From contig CAKOHQ010000002.1 of the NCBI GenBank assembly GCA_934085875.1, positions 1 through 57,938 on the forward strand: DNA of 57,938 nt, in the 5' to 3' direction. Below the pieces are notes generated by a model. It worked only from the letters and a program-made list of their open reading frames with translations. It ran no database searches and was not told the DNA's origin. Below, piece after piece: positions 1 through 9,002 of this stretch. Position 1 is the first letter of the stretch. The number at the start of each line of letters is the position of its first letter. The stretch comes from an uncultured Bacilli bacterium (lineage in GTDB: Bacteria; Bacillota_I; Bacilli_A; RF39; UBA660). The position numbers were made by a program, and so were the translations under genes.

Positions 1-145
1 GACTAAAGTAAGACTCTCCTTACCAAAATAAATTAAATAATCGTGTTATATTTTATCATATTTTTTGTTTTGTAAATAGTTTTTATAAAAAAATATGGTA
101 TATTTAAGCTTTTTTATTTAAAAATCACATATTTCCAATCAATTA
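1..145 (-). promoter_or_regulatory. Promoter-like region reading off the left edge
   Basis: No gene is seen here. On the minus strand there is an extended -10 (TGATAAAAT, 50-58) with a TTTACA-like -35 at 71-76 (15-base spacing, short) and a Shine-Dalgarno-like AAGGAG at 16-21. This suggests transcription of a gene that starts beyond the left edge. No start codon is visible inside the window, so the assignment is tentative. Confidence 0.35.
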
Positions 146-1132
146 TTATATTAACCCTTTTTCATAATAATTAACAAGTATTTTTTCGTTATTTGAATAG
201 TATTCATAATCTGTTTTTAGGTATTTTGTAAATCCCCATTTAAAATATATTTGAATATTTCTTGTCTCACATGGTTCAACACCCAGTGTTAATGACTTAA
301 AGCCTTTATCTTTTAAATCATTTTCCATAAATTTATATAATTTTGAAAAATATCCTTGATTTTCAAATTCTTTATTTGTTCTAAAAGCTGTTAAATATGC
401 TTTACCTTCGTCTATCAATGCTTCTTTATTTTGCGTATCTGTATCATTTTCAGAAATAATTGCTGTTGCTTCAGTAATTATTTCATTATTAAGAATACCC
501 ATATAGACAATTCTATTATCAATATTACGTAATGATTCTGCTTTAAAGTTTTTCCAAACATCTGAATTATCATGCTTTTTTATTTCTATATCCCATTTCT
601 TAGTTAATAATTCTTCTGTTGCAATAACACATTTATAATTATTTTCATTATTTATCTTTTTTACATCTGTTAAACCTCTTGTATGAAAACCAATTTTTTC
701 ATAAAATCTAATAGCATTTTTATTATAAGCAAAAACATCAACAAAAATATATTCACATCCTATACTTTTTAAATATTCTTCAATTTTTTGCATAAGTTGC
801 TTACCAACACCCCTGCTTCTAGCATTTTTGGATACTATTAATTCTGAAATCTCACCACTTCTAGGACATTTATAATCTAAATAATCATATTCATCATAGG
901 CTCTAACATACCCCATTATTAGACCGACAGCCTTATTATTTTCTACTGCTAAATAACACTTGCCATAATTATTATTCACTTCTTCCAAATCCAAAATAGC
1001 CATTTTATCTCTATATTCAGAATGTAATTGATCTAAGTTATCCTTATCAATAGATAATATATATTCTTCTAATTCTACTAATAAATCTTTAACATCTGCT
1101 AAATATTTTTTTTGATATTCTATTATTTGCAT
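146..1132 (-). CDS. Tandem GNAT N-acetyltransferase (two domains)
   Basis: Predicted acetyl-CoA-dependent N-acetyltransferase of unknown substrate, made of two GNAT domains. The N-terminal domain carries the acetyl-CoA loop R-S-R-G-V-G-K-Q followed by the typical N-A-I-R-F-Y-E-K-I-G-F ending; the C-terminal domain shows N-Q-G-Y-F-S-K-L and I-Q-I-Y-F-K-W-G-F. Duplicated GNATs of this size (about 330 residues) often act on antibiotics, amino acids or mycothiol-like thiols, but nothing here fixes the substrate. I chose the ATG at 1132 because AAAGGA lies 12 bases upstream; an ATG at 1153 in the same frame has no ribosome site. It is the first of three adjacent acetyltransferase genes on the minus strand. 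Confidence 0.8.
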   Translation of the reverse strand: MQIIEYQKKYLADVKDLLVELEEYILSIDKDNLDQLHSEYRDKMAILDLEEVNNNYGKCYLAVENNKAVGLIMGYVRAYDEYDYLDYKCPRSGEISELIVSKNARSRGVGKQLMQKIEEYLKSIGCEYIFVDVFAYNKNAIRFYEKIGFHTRGLTDVKKINNENNYKCVIATEELLTKKWDIEIKKHDNSDVWKNFKAESLRNIDNRIVYMGILNNEIITEATAIISENDTDTQNKEALIDEGKAYLTAFRTNKEFENQGYFSKLYKFMENDLKDKGFKSLTLGVEPCETRNIQIYFKWGFTKYLKTDYEYYSNNEKILVNYYEKGLI

Positions 1133-1211
1133 AAAATTTTTTATTCCTTTCATTCAAAACACACATAATCAAAAAAGTACCAAAATTATATTATTTTTAG
1201 ACTAACTTTTT

Positions 1212-1688
1212 TTACTTATTATTAAAAACAAAGAATTCATCTGTACCATTATTTTTAACAACATAATTACCACTTGTATATTCTTCTATTGTTTTTTTCC
1301 AAAATGAATATGCTTGTTTACTATTTTTTATTGGTTCAACTTCCCAATATCCTCTATATTTTTCAAAAATTTCCACTGCCACTTTTTTACCTATATGGTT
1401 TCTCCTATATTGTGGCATTATCAAGAATTCTGCTATACATTTTCCATTACTATTAAATTTCAAATTTTCATTTATCATTACAAATCCTAAATATGTTTTG
1501 CCACTTTTTATAAAATAAGCATCTCTATCTTCATCAGTAAAATAATTGTTAAACCATTTATACTGAAATTTAGCATTTTCATTTAAATTGTTTTCTATAT
1601 ATTGACTACCATCATATAAAGAAAACTGTAATAAGCTATATAATATTTCTTTTTTATCCAATGTTACCTTGTCTAATGTATAATTCAT
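1212..1688 (-). CDS. GNAT family N-acetyltransferase
   Basis: Single-domain GNAT of 158 residues. The middle carries F-L-I-M-P-Q-Y-R-R-N-H-I-G-K-K, the beta4/alpha3 segment that binds the acetyl-CoA pyrophosphate, and the C-terminal part (W-E-V-E-P-I-K-N-S-K-Q-A-Y-S-F-W-K-K) matches the last conserved GNAT motif. Substrate unknown. The start at 1688 is preceded by TAGGTGATTTTG, the shifted Shine-Dalgarno form common in this genome; an upstream in-frame GTG at 1697 overlaps that site and is unlikely. It lies between two other acetyltransferase genes. Confidence 0.8.
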   Translation of the reverse strand: MNYTLDKVTLDKKEILYSLLQFSLYDGSQYIENNLNENAKFQYKWFNNYFTDEDRDAYFIKSGKTYLGFVMINENLKFNSNGKCIAEFLIMPQYRRNHIGKKVAVEIFEKYRGYWEVEPIKNSKQAYSFWKKTIEEYTSGNYVVKNNGTDEFFVFNNK

Positions 1689-1732
1689 CAAAATCACCTA
1701 TTTTTTAATTTTTTACTTAAATAATTTTTGAG

Positions 1733-2814
1733 TTATATATCACTGCTATCTATATTCATAAAATAATTCATAAATATTAATCCATGAGATTTAGTCATTT
1801 TCTCTTTAAGAATTAAATCATATATTTCATCTTCTGACATATAGCTAACATTATCAACTTCTTCTTTCTGCAGTGAAAGTTTATTAATATCAATATCTTC
1901 TTCTAAATAATAAATATCTGCAAAAGGAATACCTAAAAGTATATCATCAATATATTTTAACTTTTCTTTTTTTATTTCTATTCCTAACTCTTCTTTTAGT
2001 TCTCTTGTAATAGCATCTTTTGAAGTTTCGTTATATAAAACATGACCACCAGTCGAACTATATAATCCACCTTTTTCTTTCGATGTTTTTTGAATTAGAT
2101 ATTTTCCATCTTTATTTTTTATAAATACAATGGCAATTAAAATATGATCGCCAATATTTAATCTTTCACCTCTAATAATTTTCTTATTTGTTTTATTTTT
2201 TTTATTATCATATAAATTTAAATATTCTATTTTACTTCCTGATTTTGTATATTCTTCTTTTGTTATTTCATAGCAATAACATTCAGTTTTTTTAGTTTGA
2301 ATAGTATATTTAATCAATTTTGTTTTATTTAACCTACGAAAACCGAATTTCTCCATAATCTTCCATGAAGCTGGATTTTCTATTGCAGCACACGTTTCTA
2401 TTTTTTCAATTTCAACTTCGTAAAACATATAGTCAAGCATTAATTTAGCTGCTTCTGTTCGAATCCCATTCCTTGATAGCGTGAATCTAAAAACCAACCA
2501 ACGTCTCTTATAGAATCATTATTTTTATTACTACTTTCATCATAAGAACTTTGACAGCTTACTTGACCAATACATTCATTCTTTGTTTTTAAAATTATAG
2601 ACCACTGAAATACATCATTATTTAATGCTCTCTCTAGTTTTTTATATTGCCATTTTTTTTCATCTTCCCAATTATTATTAATTTTTCCTACTAAATAATA
2701 TTTGGATATTTCTTTATTTTTTAAAATATTCCATAAAACTTTTAAATCTTCTTCCTTAGTAGGTCTTAAAATTAATCTTTTTGATTCTAATACCTTTGAT
2801 CCAATATATTTCAT
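1733..2814 (-). pseudogene. GNAT-Nudix fusion protein with a frameshift
   Basis: Two overlapping frames read as one protein. The first (from 2814) is the N-terminal part of a RimJ-like GNAT ending in W-F-L-D-S-R-Y-Q-G-M-G; the second continues with I-R-T-E-A-A-K-L-M-L and the GNAT ending N-P-A-S-W-K-I-M-E-K-F-G-F, then a complete Nudix hydrolase domain with the box G-x5-E-x7-R-E-L-x-E-E-L-G (G-H-V-L-Y-N-E then R-E-L-K-E-E-L-G-I). Near 2463-2467 one base is missing after GGATGGG, which breaks the frame. The restored protein would be about 360 residues with acetyltransferase and nucleoside-diphosphate-X hydrolase halves. A homopolymer (GGG) sits at the break, so a sequencing error is possible. 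An alternative TTG start lies at 2820. Confidence 0.75.
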
Positions 2815-2841
2815 AAACAAAGTACCTTCTTCCTATATAAT

Positions 2842-2850
2842 ATTATAGCA
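2842..2850 (-). promoter_or_regulatory. Extended -10 promoter of the GNAT-Nudix gene
   Basis: TGCTATAAT on the minus strand, a perfect extended -10, 28 bases before the ATG at 2814. No good -35 is seen at the usual distance, which is normal for extended -10 promoters. Confidence 0.6.
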
Positions 2851-2954
2851 TGAATCTAACAAAAATAACTTATTAGAAATATCATTTTATTAGTTAATAT
2901 CAAATGTCATTGTAAATGTCACTGTATTTTAATGTTATAGTTATATTCTACTTT

Positions 2955-3581
2955 TTAAACTAATATCATAGTACTATTCTTTTTCTTCCTTATAAAAGAT
3001 AAATAAGCTTCTAAGTTATTACTTTCTATCTCATTATCTATTCCCCATACTTTATCATATATTAATTCTTTACTTAATACTTGTTCTTTATTTCTAATAA
3101 ATACTTCTAATATTGTAAGTTCTTTACATACTAATTCTAACTTTATATTTGTTTTATTACAATATATATAAGAATTTTTTATATCTAACTCTATATCTTT
3201 ATATTTTAATATATTTTTATTTTCTTTATTATTTAGTTGTATATTTATTCTAGCAACTAACTCATCTATATGAAAAGGTTTTGTCATATAATCTACACAC
3301 CCATTATTAAGTCCATTTAATTTATCTTCTAATGTAGATTTTGCAGTTAACATTATTATTTTACTATCTATATTTTTATTTTTTATATTATCTAGTATTT
3401 CAAATCCATTCATACCAGGTAGCATTACATCTAGTATAACTAAATCATATGCATTAGTAAGTATATTATATAATCCTTCTAAACCATCAGTACATATATC
3501 TACAATATATTTTTCTTTTTCTAATCTAGATTTTATTACATCTGCTAAATTAAATTCATCTTCAATAATTAATATACGCAT
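2955..3581 (-). CDS. OmpR/PhoB-type response regulator, C-terminally truncated
   Basis: Receiver domain (residues 1-115) with acidic pair E7-D8, phospho-acceptor D51 (L-V-I-L-D-V-M-L-P-G), T79 and K101-P102, followed by a winged-helix DNA-binding domain. The protein stops after the recognition helix (Y-L-S-F-I-R-K-K-K), so the final beta-hairpin wing (normally I-x-T-V-R-G-x-G-Y) is missing; usual length is about 225 residues, here 208. No sensor kinase gene is adjacent. Shifting the frame at the AAAAA run does not restore a longer reading frame. It starts behind AGTAGGTGATGTTTT. Probably a decayed two-component regulator; binding to DNA may be impaired. Confidence 0.85.
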   Translation of the reverse strand: MRILIIEDEFNLADVIKSRLEKEKYIVDICTDGLEGLYNILTNAYDLVILDVMLPGMNGFEILDNIKNKNIDSKIIMLTAKSTLEDKLNGLNNGCVDYMTKPFHIDELVARINIQLNNKENKNILKYKDIELDIKNSYIYCNKTNIKLELVCKELTILEVFIRNKEQVLSKELIYDKVWGIDNEIESNNLEAYLSFIRKKKNSTMILV

Positions 3582-3634
3582 AAAACATCACCTACTTAAC
3601 TTTATTATATATTTATTAAATGAATATTAAAATA

Positions 3635-4726
3635 TTATTTTTTTAATGTTAAAGTAAATTGATTATTTTCATCATTAATATATTGTTTTAAATCTAATAG
3701 ATTTATTTCTTTTAATACTTTTATTATATCTTTTTTATTAAACACTTTATCTTTACAATTTCTATAATCTATATATATTATTGTATCATTTATATAAGAA
3801 TTGATATATTTTATAAAAGTATCATAATCTATAATTTGTTTATCTAAAGCAAGTTTTAATCTTACTATATAGCATTTTATTAAAAATAAAGATGATTTTT
3901 TTATAATTTCATTCATAAATTCTCTTTGATATTTATTCATATTACTTTCTAATGGATGCTCTATTAAAAAATCTAATGATGATATAAATTGTTCTACTTC
4001 ACTTATGTTTGTATATTTAGTCATTTCATGTATTAAACCTAATAGGTTTGCATTCAAATATAATTTTTGCATTTTTTCTTTACCAATGATATATTCTAAT
4101 TTTTCTGCAAAATATCTATGTAAAGCGTAAGATTGTGGTATTTTTTGATCATTAAAGTATCGTTCAGTTAAATATTGTGTATATCCTTCATTAAATCCTT
4201 TACCAATATTAATTAAATTATCTAAATCATAACATTTTTGTGAAAATCCACAATACACTGTATCATTTTTAATATACGAAGAAGATAAATGCATTAATTC
4301 ATGAAATATCGAAGAATATATACTATCTTTCTTTAATAGGATTATATTATTAAATACATCATATAAGCCTAATACTTCAATATCAAGTACATCAATATTT
4401 AATTCATTAATATTATTTTTTAAACATTTTAAATCTTGTTTTTTAAAGTTTTTTAACATAATATCAACAAACAACAATATATCTTCACTAAATTTTTTAT
4501 CTAATATTTTTTTATAATTTATATCATTATTTGTTTCTATATTTTTTGGAATATTAAGTTTTTCAACGCTTTTTACTTTAAAGTCTTTTCTTAAAGTATA
4601 CGCTTTTTTTGCACTTTCAGCTTTTTCACAATTACAATAAGTAATTATTAAAAATAATCTGTCATCAATTAATTTATTTTTTATTTTGTCTAATTTTGTA
4701 GCAAACTTTTCTTTTAAATCGTTCAT
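3635..4726 (-). CDS. Putative HExxH zinc metallopeptidase, unknown family
   Basis: Unrecognised 363-residue protein with a likely zinc-protease site: H142-E-L-M-H146, then E180 in G-F-N-E-G-Y-T-Q-Y-L-T-E 34 residues later as candidate third ligand. This is the gluzincin arrangement. No signal peptide or membrane segment is seen, so it should be cytoplasmic. The C-terminal 180 residues look alpha-helical and lysine/isoleucine-rich with no known motif. Two other proteins of this window (34392-35258 and 52999-53799) share only the HExxH feature and a helical setting. Start supported by GGCAGATGT just upstream. Substrate unknown; a structural role with an inactive site is possible. Confidence 0.6.
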   Translation of the reverse strand: MNDLKEKFATKLDKIKNKLIDDRLFLIITYCNCEKAESAKKAYTLRKDFKVKSVEKLNIPKNIETNNDINYKKILDKKFSEDILLFVDIMLKNFKKQDLKCLKNNINELNIDVLDIEVLGLYDVFNNIILLKKDSIYSSIFHELMHLSSSYIKNDTVYCGFSQKCYDLDNLINIGKGFNEGYTQYLTERYFNDQKIPQSYALHRYFAEKLEYIIGKEKMQKLYLNANLLGLIHEMTKYTNISEVEQFISSLDFLIEHPLESNMNKYQREFMNEIIKKSSLFLIKCYIVRLKLALDKQIIDYDTFIKYINSYINDTIIYIDYRNCKDKVFNKKDIIKVLKEINLLDLKQYINDENNQFTLTLKK

Positions 4727-4783
4727 ACATCTGCCTTGTACTTAATGCCTTTCTTGTATAATATATTATAATATTTTTACCTA

Positions 4784-5974
4784 TTATTCAAATTTTAAAT
4801 TTATAACAGTAATTTCAGCTTTAGTTCCTATTCTCATATTAGGTCCATATAAACCTACACCAGAAGTAACTATATTATGTAAATTACCATATTTTTTATA
4901 TCCATAAGCATTATCCCACATTATATTTACAGTAATATTGCCTGGAAACAATTGTCCATCATGAGTATGCCCAGATAAATCTAAGTCAACGCCCGCTTCA
5001 TTAAGCAAATCTTGCTCTTTTGGTTGATGATCTAATACAATTATAGGTTTACTTTTATCTAAATCTTCTGTTAATTCATTAGGCGTTTTTCTTACGCTTA
5101 TATCTCTTCCTGGTCTAGTTCTATCTGCTCTTCCTATCAAATATACACTATCATTTAATAATACATTCTCATCTCTTAATAAAGTTATATTTGCCTTATT
5201 TAAAAAATCATCCATTTCTTTAGCACTCATTTTTTCATCATGATATTTAAAAGTAAAACCAAATAAGGTTTTTTCATCTATATCATGATTACCGTAAACT
5301 GCATAAACTCCATTTTTTGATTTAATATTTTTTAAATCATTTATTATTTTATCAGGATTATCAATAGCTTCATAACTATTATCAAATATATCTCCAGCAA
5401 TCAAAACTAAATCAGCATCTTCTTTATTAATCAATTTAACCATATTACTTATTTGTTTATCTCCAATATTATAACCAATATGTAAATCAGCTACCATAAC
5501 TATTTTCATATTACTAACATCATTTATCTTTTTATTAATTTTAATATCATAGTTAGTAGTATGAATAATTCTTGCATTTATAACACCCAATATACATATA
5601 GATGCAATTATAACAGTACATAAAATACCATTAATAAAATATCCTTTACTAGTATATAATTTACTATTTCTTAACTTACCATTTGTTTTAAATATAATAC
5701 GTAGTATTTCAAATACAATAATTGTCAAAAACAAATATAGTAAAACACCTAACCAATAATTACCTATACACATAAATATTCGTTTTAATTTACATTGTTT
5801 TAGTATAAAACCAATTACACCAGACAATGCAAAAAAGAAATAAGTACTTAATAATATATACTTAAAATACTTTTTCTTAAAAAATTTATTACATATATGA
5901 AACCATTTAAGTATCTTTCTATATAAGTAATAATTTATAATCAAATATATTGGTGACAAAAATATTGCTATCAT
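4784..5974 (-). CDS. Membrane-anchored calcineurin-like metallophosphoesterase
   Basis: YkuE/YaeI-type phosphoesterase. Residues 1-140 contain about four hydrophobic segments; the catalytic domain follows with D163-L-H165, G194-D195, G-N-H-D at 228-231, D-H-Q-P and G-H-T-H-D-G, the complete set of binuclear metal ligands. It should act at the membrane; family members hydrolyse phosphoester bonds of lipids or nucleotides, but the substrate here is unknown. Its start codon overlaps the stop of the upstream gene (ATGA at 5971-5974), so the two are translationally coupled. Confidence 0.85.
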   Translation of the reverse strand: MIAIFLSPIYLIINYYLYRKILKWFHICNKFFKKKYFKYILLSTYFFFALSGVIGFILKQCKLKRIFMCIGNYWLGVLLYLFLTIIVFEILRIIFKTNGKLRNSKLYTSKGYFINGILCTVIIASICILGVINARIIHTTNYDIKINKKINDVSNMKIVMVADLHIGYNIGDKQISNMVKLINKEDADLVLIAGDIFDNSYEAIDNPDKIINDLKNIKSKNGVYAVYGNHDIDEKTLFGFTFKYHDEKMSAKEMDDFLNKANITLLRDENVLLNDSVYLIGRADRTRPGRDISVRKTPNELTEDLDKSKPIIVLDHQPKEQDLLNEAGVDLDLSGHTHDGQLFPGNITVNIMWDNAYGYKKYGNLHNIVTSGVGLYGPNMRIGTKAEITVINLKFE

Positions 5975-7728
5975 ATCAATCTCTTTTCTATTTTTATATT
6001 TAATCTATCATAATCTGTTATACCTTTTCCAGTATTAGGATAATGTTTTGAATATATTAAATCTATAATATATAAACTAGTAAATGCTACACATAATATA
6101 ACTAAATATTTTGAATTAATTTTTCTTATATAATTATCTAATATTGGAATTATAAAATATACAACTGCTACTCCACCTAATCCGAATATCAATAAACCTT
6201 CTAAACATATTCTACCATTTATATTTAAGAAATATCCTGTATAATCCCACCACTTAGTTCCATTCATTACTTTTTCTAATATAAATGAAGCACTATATTC
6301 TAAAACTCCACATAATATAATTGAAAGTAAAAATAATTTCCAAAGATTTTTACGAAATCTATATAAAAAAACTAAAATCATTATACATCCTATACCATAT
6401 ATAGGAAGTATTGGTCCGTGTAAAACACCTCTATTAACAAATATACCATCTCCAACTAAATGAAGAGTTACTTCCCATAACCATCCAACAAAAGACAATA
6501 TAAAAAATATTAATATTAAAGAAGTAATTGTATAGTGTTTTAAATAATTTATATTACTAAATCTATCTTTTTTCTTTTTTATTTTAATTGAATGTAACAT
6601 ATCAGGATAACTTTTACCATTCATTATATCTTCATAATTATATATAGCTCTAACTCTATTTTGTTCACGTTCTAATAAAATATTATCATTATTGCTATAA
6701 GTTGTTATTCCAAAATTTTTATCTATAAAACCTCTTATACCAACTCTTTGTTCTAATTTAGGTTTCTTTTCTTTCATTTTATTAGTTATATCACTATAAG
6801 TTTCTTCTAATAACTTTTTACTAGCTTTCTTATATAAATATTTATCATTAAAGTATAAATAACCTTTTACTTTATTTTTTATAGCAAGATTTCTTAAATA
6901 AACATAATATTCACTATAAGTAGATACATTGTATGTATTTGAATAAAATAATCTACTTAAATTAAATGTAAATATTCCAAGAATTTCCCAACCTATAAAA
7001 GATAAATGCAATTTAAAAGATTCCCACTTATGACCATTCATAATAGTTATAGATAATTTTATAGCATCACCACTAGGTATATCAGGATTCTCAGCTAAAA
7101 TAAAAGGTACCATAGAATAAGAATAAGTTTTAATAATTCCACCAATTATTGTTAAATACCATAAAAATAATCTAACAGATGTTCTAAACATAGTAAATGA
7201 TACTTTTAACCATTTCTTACATTTTATTATAAATATAAATTTTTCAATTTTTATCTTCTCATACGTTCTAGCTTCTAAAAATATTCTTCTAACAACCACT
7301 TTAAATATATTTATAATAAAATACCATATAGAAAAATAAAATATAAAGTTTAAAAATAGAATAATAATATATGATATAGACTTAGAATGAGTAATATTTT
7401 CTACTACATTTAACATTGTTAAATATATTTTATCACTACCAATAGAATTAGCAATTAGAGATAATACTCCCTTTTTTCTAGATAATGATTTTGATTTAGA
7501 TACTTTATCAGTGGTTTCTTTTGCAGTATTTTTTATTTCTTCATATGTTTTATTAACTTTAGGAGATACTGTTTTAAATGATGAAATAACATCAGTAGTA
7601 CTATTTAATAAAAAAGAATTAGTAAATTCAGAACCTATAAGTCCTGCTAACGCACAAGCAAGTATTAATATTAAATAATGTTTTTTTAGTGTTTTTCTAG
7701 CATTATATTTCATGTCTTTAAACTTCAT
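5971..7728 (-). CDS. Large membrane protein: DUF975-like part plus CmpB-type (PF06541) domain
   Basis: A 585-residue polytopic membrane protein. The N-terminal stretch (M-K-F-K-D-M-K-Y-N-A-R-K-T-L-K then a hydrophobic helix) and the helices to about residue 250 resemble DUF975 proteins. A charged cytoplasmic stretch follows (about 280-395). The C-terminal 180 residues match the putative ABC-transporter type IV family: G-W-L-W-E-V, F-V-N-R-G-V-L-H-G-P-I-L-P-I-Y-G, L-E-Y-S-A-S-F, K-W-W-D-Y-T-G and I-N-G-R-I-C-L-E-G. Function of either part is not established. Start at 7728 behind GAGTGAGTATTG; a TTG directly before it is less likely. Coupled to the downstream phosphoesterase. Confidence 0.7.
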   Translation of the reverse strand: MKFKDMKYNARKTLKKHYLILILACALAGLIGSEFTNSFLLNSTTDVISSFKTVSPKVNKTYEEIKNTAKETTDKVSKSKSLSRKKGVLSLIANSIGSDKIYLTMLNVVENITHSKSISYIIILFLNFIFYFSIWYFIINIFKVVVRRIFLEARTYEKIKIEKFIFIIKCKKWLKVSFTMFRTSVRLFLWYLTIIGGIIKTYSYSMVPFILAENPDIPSGDAIKLSITIMNGHKWESFKLHLSFIGWEILGIFTFNLSRLFYSNTYNVSTYSEYYVYLRNLAIKNKVKGYLYFNDKYLYKKASKKLLEETYSDITNKMKEKKPKLEQRVGIRGFIDKNFGITTYSNNDNILLEREQNRVRAIYNYEDIMNGKSYPDMLHSIKIKKKKDRFSNINYLKHYTITSLILIFFILSFVGWLWEVTLHLVGDGIFVNRGVLHGPILPIYGIGCIMILVFLYRFRKNLWKLFLLSIILCGVLEYSASFILEKVMNGTKWWDYTGYFLNINGRICLEGLLIFGLGGVAVVYFIIPILDNYIRKINSKYLVILCVAFTSLYIIDLIYSKHYPNTGKGITDYDRLNIKIEKRLI

Positions 7729-7792
7729 CAATACTCACTCTCTTTCTACTTTTATTTTATCATTTTTGCTATACTGATACAATACTATTAAA

Positions 7793-7819
7793 AAATAAAA
7801 AACTTAGACATAATCTAAG
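7793..7819 (-). terminator. Terminator after dacF-like gene
   Basis: On the minus strand CTTAGA-TTATG-TCTAAG followed by TTTTTTATTTTTT, directly after the carboxypeptidase stop codon. Confidence 0.8.
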
Positions 7820-7823
7820 CATT

Positions 7824-8948
7824 CTATACATTACCACTAACTATATATTTAAAATTCTTTTTATATAAATCCCATATATTAGCTTTCTCTATACTTTCTT
7901 TAATAGTTATATCAAAATTATTTATTTTCTTACCATCTTTATATAATTCCAATACTCCAACTTTATCTCCTACATATACCGGTGCTTTAATTTCATTTAT
8001 CTTTAATTTATGGTCATACTTACCTTCTTCATTAACGTCTACTAAATCAACAACATCATTTAAAAGTTTTAAATCTACATAATCTTTTTTACCATTATTT
8101 ACTTTTACTTTACCTAATTTTATATTATTTTTAAATATAGTTTTTAATTTATAATTATTATATCCATAATCTAAAAGTTCTACAGTGTCTTTACTTCTTA
8201 TTTCACTAGTTTCTTCTCCCATAACTACACTTATAAGTCTCATATTATTTCTTTTAGCAGTTGCCGTTAAACAATAACCAGCATTATCAGTAAAACCAGT
8301 TTTTAATCCGTCTAAACCTTTATAATATCTTATGAGTTTATTAGTATTAACCATCCATACACTAGTCCCATCATTCTTTTTTAAATATTCTTCATATATA
8401 CTAGAATAATCTAATATTTTTTGATGCTTTAAAAGTTCTTTTGCAATTACAGCCATATCATTAGGACAACTATAATGATTTTCACTATGAAGTCCATGTA
8501 CGTTTTCAAAATTTGTATTAGTAAGTCCTAATTCTTTTACTTTATCATTCATTAATTTAACAAATTTTTCTTCACTTCCAGCAATAAATTCAGCTAAAGC
8601 TACTGCTGAATCATTAGCGCTTGCAATACAAATACTTTTAATTAAATCATCTACACTCATTACTTCTCCAACATTTAAATATACTTGACTTCCACCCATA
8701 TTAGATGCATTTTCACTCACTGTTACTTTATCAGTAAGTTTTATCTTACCACTATCTACACTTTCCATAATTAATAAAAGAGTCATCATTTTTGTCATAC
8801 TAGCTGGATACATATGTTCAAATGAATTTTCCTCCATTAAAATTTCTCCAGTCGAATATTCCATTAATATACTTCCCTTAGCATTAGTTGCAAAAACATT
8901 TATTGTTAATGCAAAAAAACATAATATAAATACTACAAATTTCTTCAT
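7824..8948 (-). CDS. D-alanyl-D-alanine carboxypeptidase (peptidase S11, DacF/DacA type)
   Basis: Low-molecular-weight penicillin-binding protein that removes the terminal D-alanine from peptidoglycan stem peptides outside the membrane. A signal peptide (residues 1-20, ending V-F-A) is followed by the three serine-acyl-enzyme motifs: S50-M-T-K53, S110-A-N112 and K216-T-G218. The C-terminal 110 residues form the usual S11 beta-rich stalk domain; the very end (W-D-L-Y-K-K-N-F-K-Y) is weakly amphipathic. Its presence shows a peptidoglycan wall, excluding wall-less Mollicutes. Start behind AGAGGTGAATT. In sporeformers dacF-like genes can belong to the forespore regulon, but no such promoter was identified. 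Confidence 0.92.
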   Translation of the reverse strand: MKKFVVFILCFFALTINVFATNAKGSILMEYSTGEILMEENSFEHMYPASMTKMMTLLLIMESVDSGKIKLTDKVTVSENASNMGGSQVYLNVGEVMSVDDLIKSICIASANDSAVALAEFIAGSEEKFVKLMNDKVKELGLTNTNFENVHGLHSENHYSCPNDMAVIAKELLKHQKILDYSSIYEEYLKKNDGTSVWMVNTNKLIRYYKGLDGLKTGFTDNAGYCLTATAKRNNMRLISVVMGEETSEIRSKDTVELLDYGYNNYKLKTIFKNNIKLGKVKVNNGKKDYVDLKLLNDVVDLVDVNEEGKYDHKLKINEIKAPVYVGDKVGVLELYKDGKKINNFDITIKESIEKANIWDLYKKNFKYIVSGNV

Positions 8949-9002
8949 AATTCACCTCTAATAAATTATATAAAATAAAAATAATATTATGATCACATAA
9001 TA

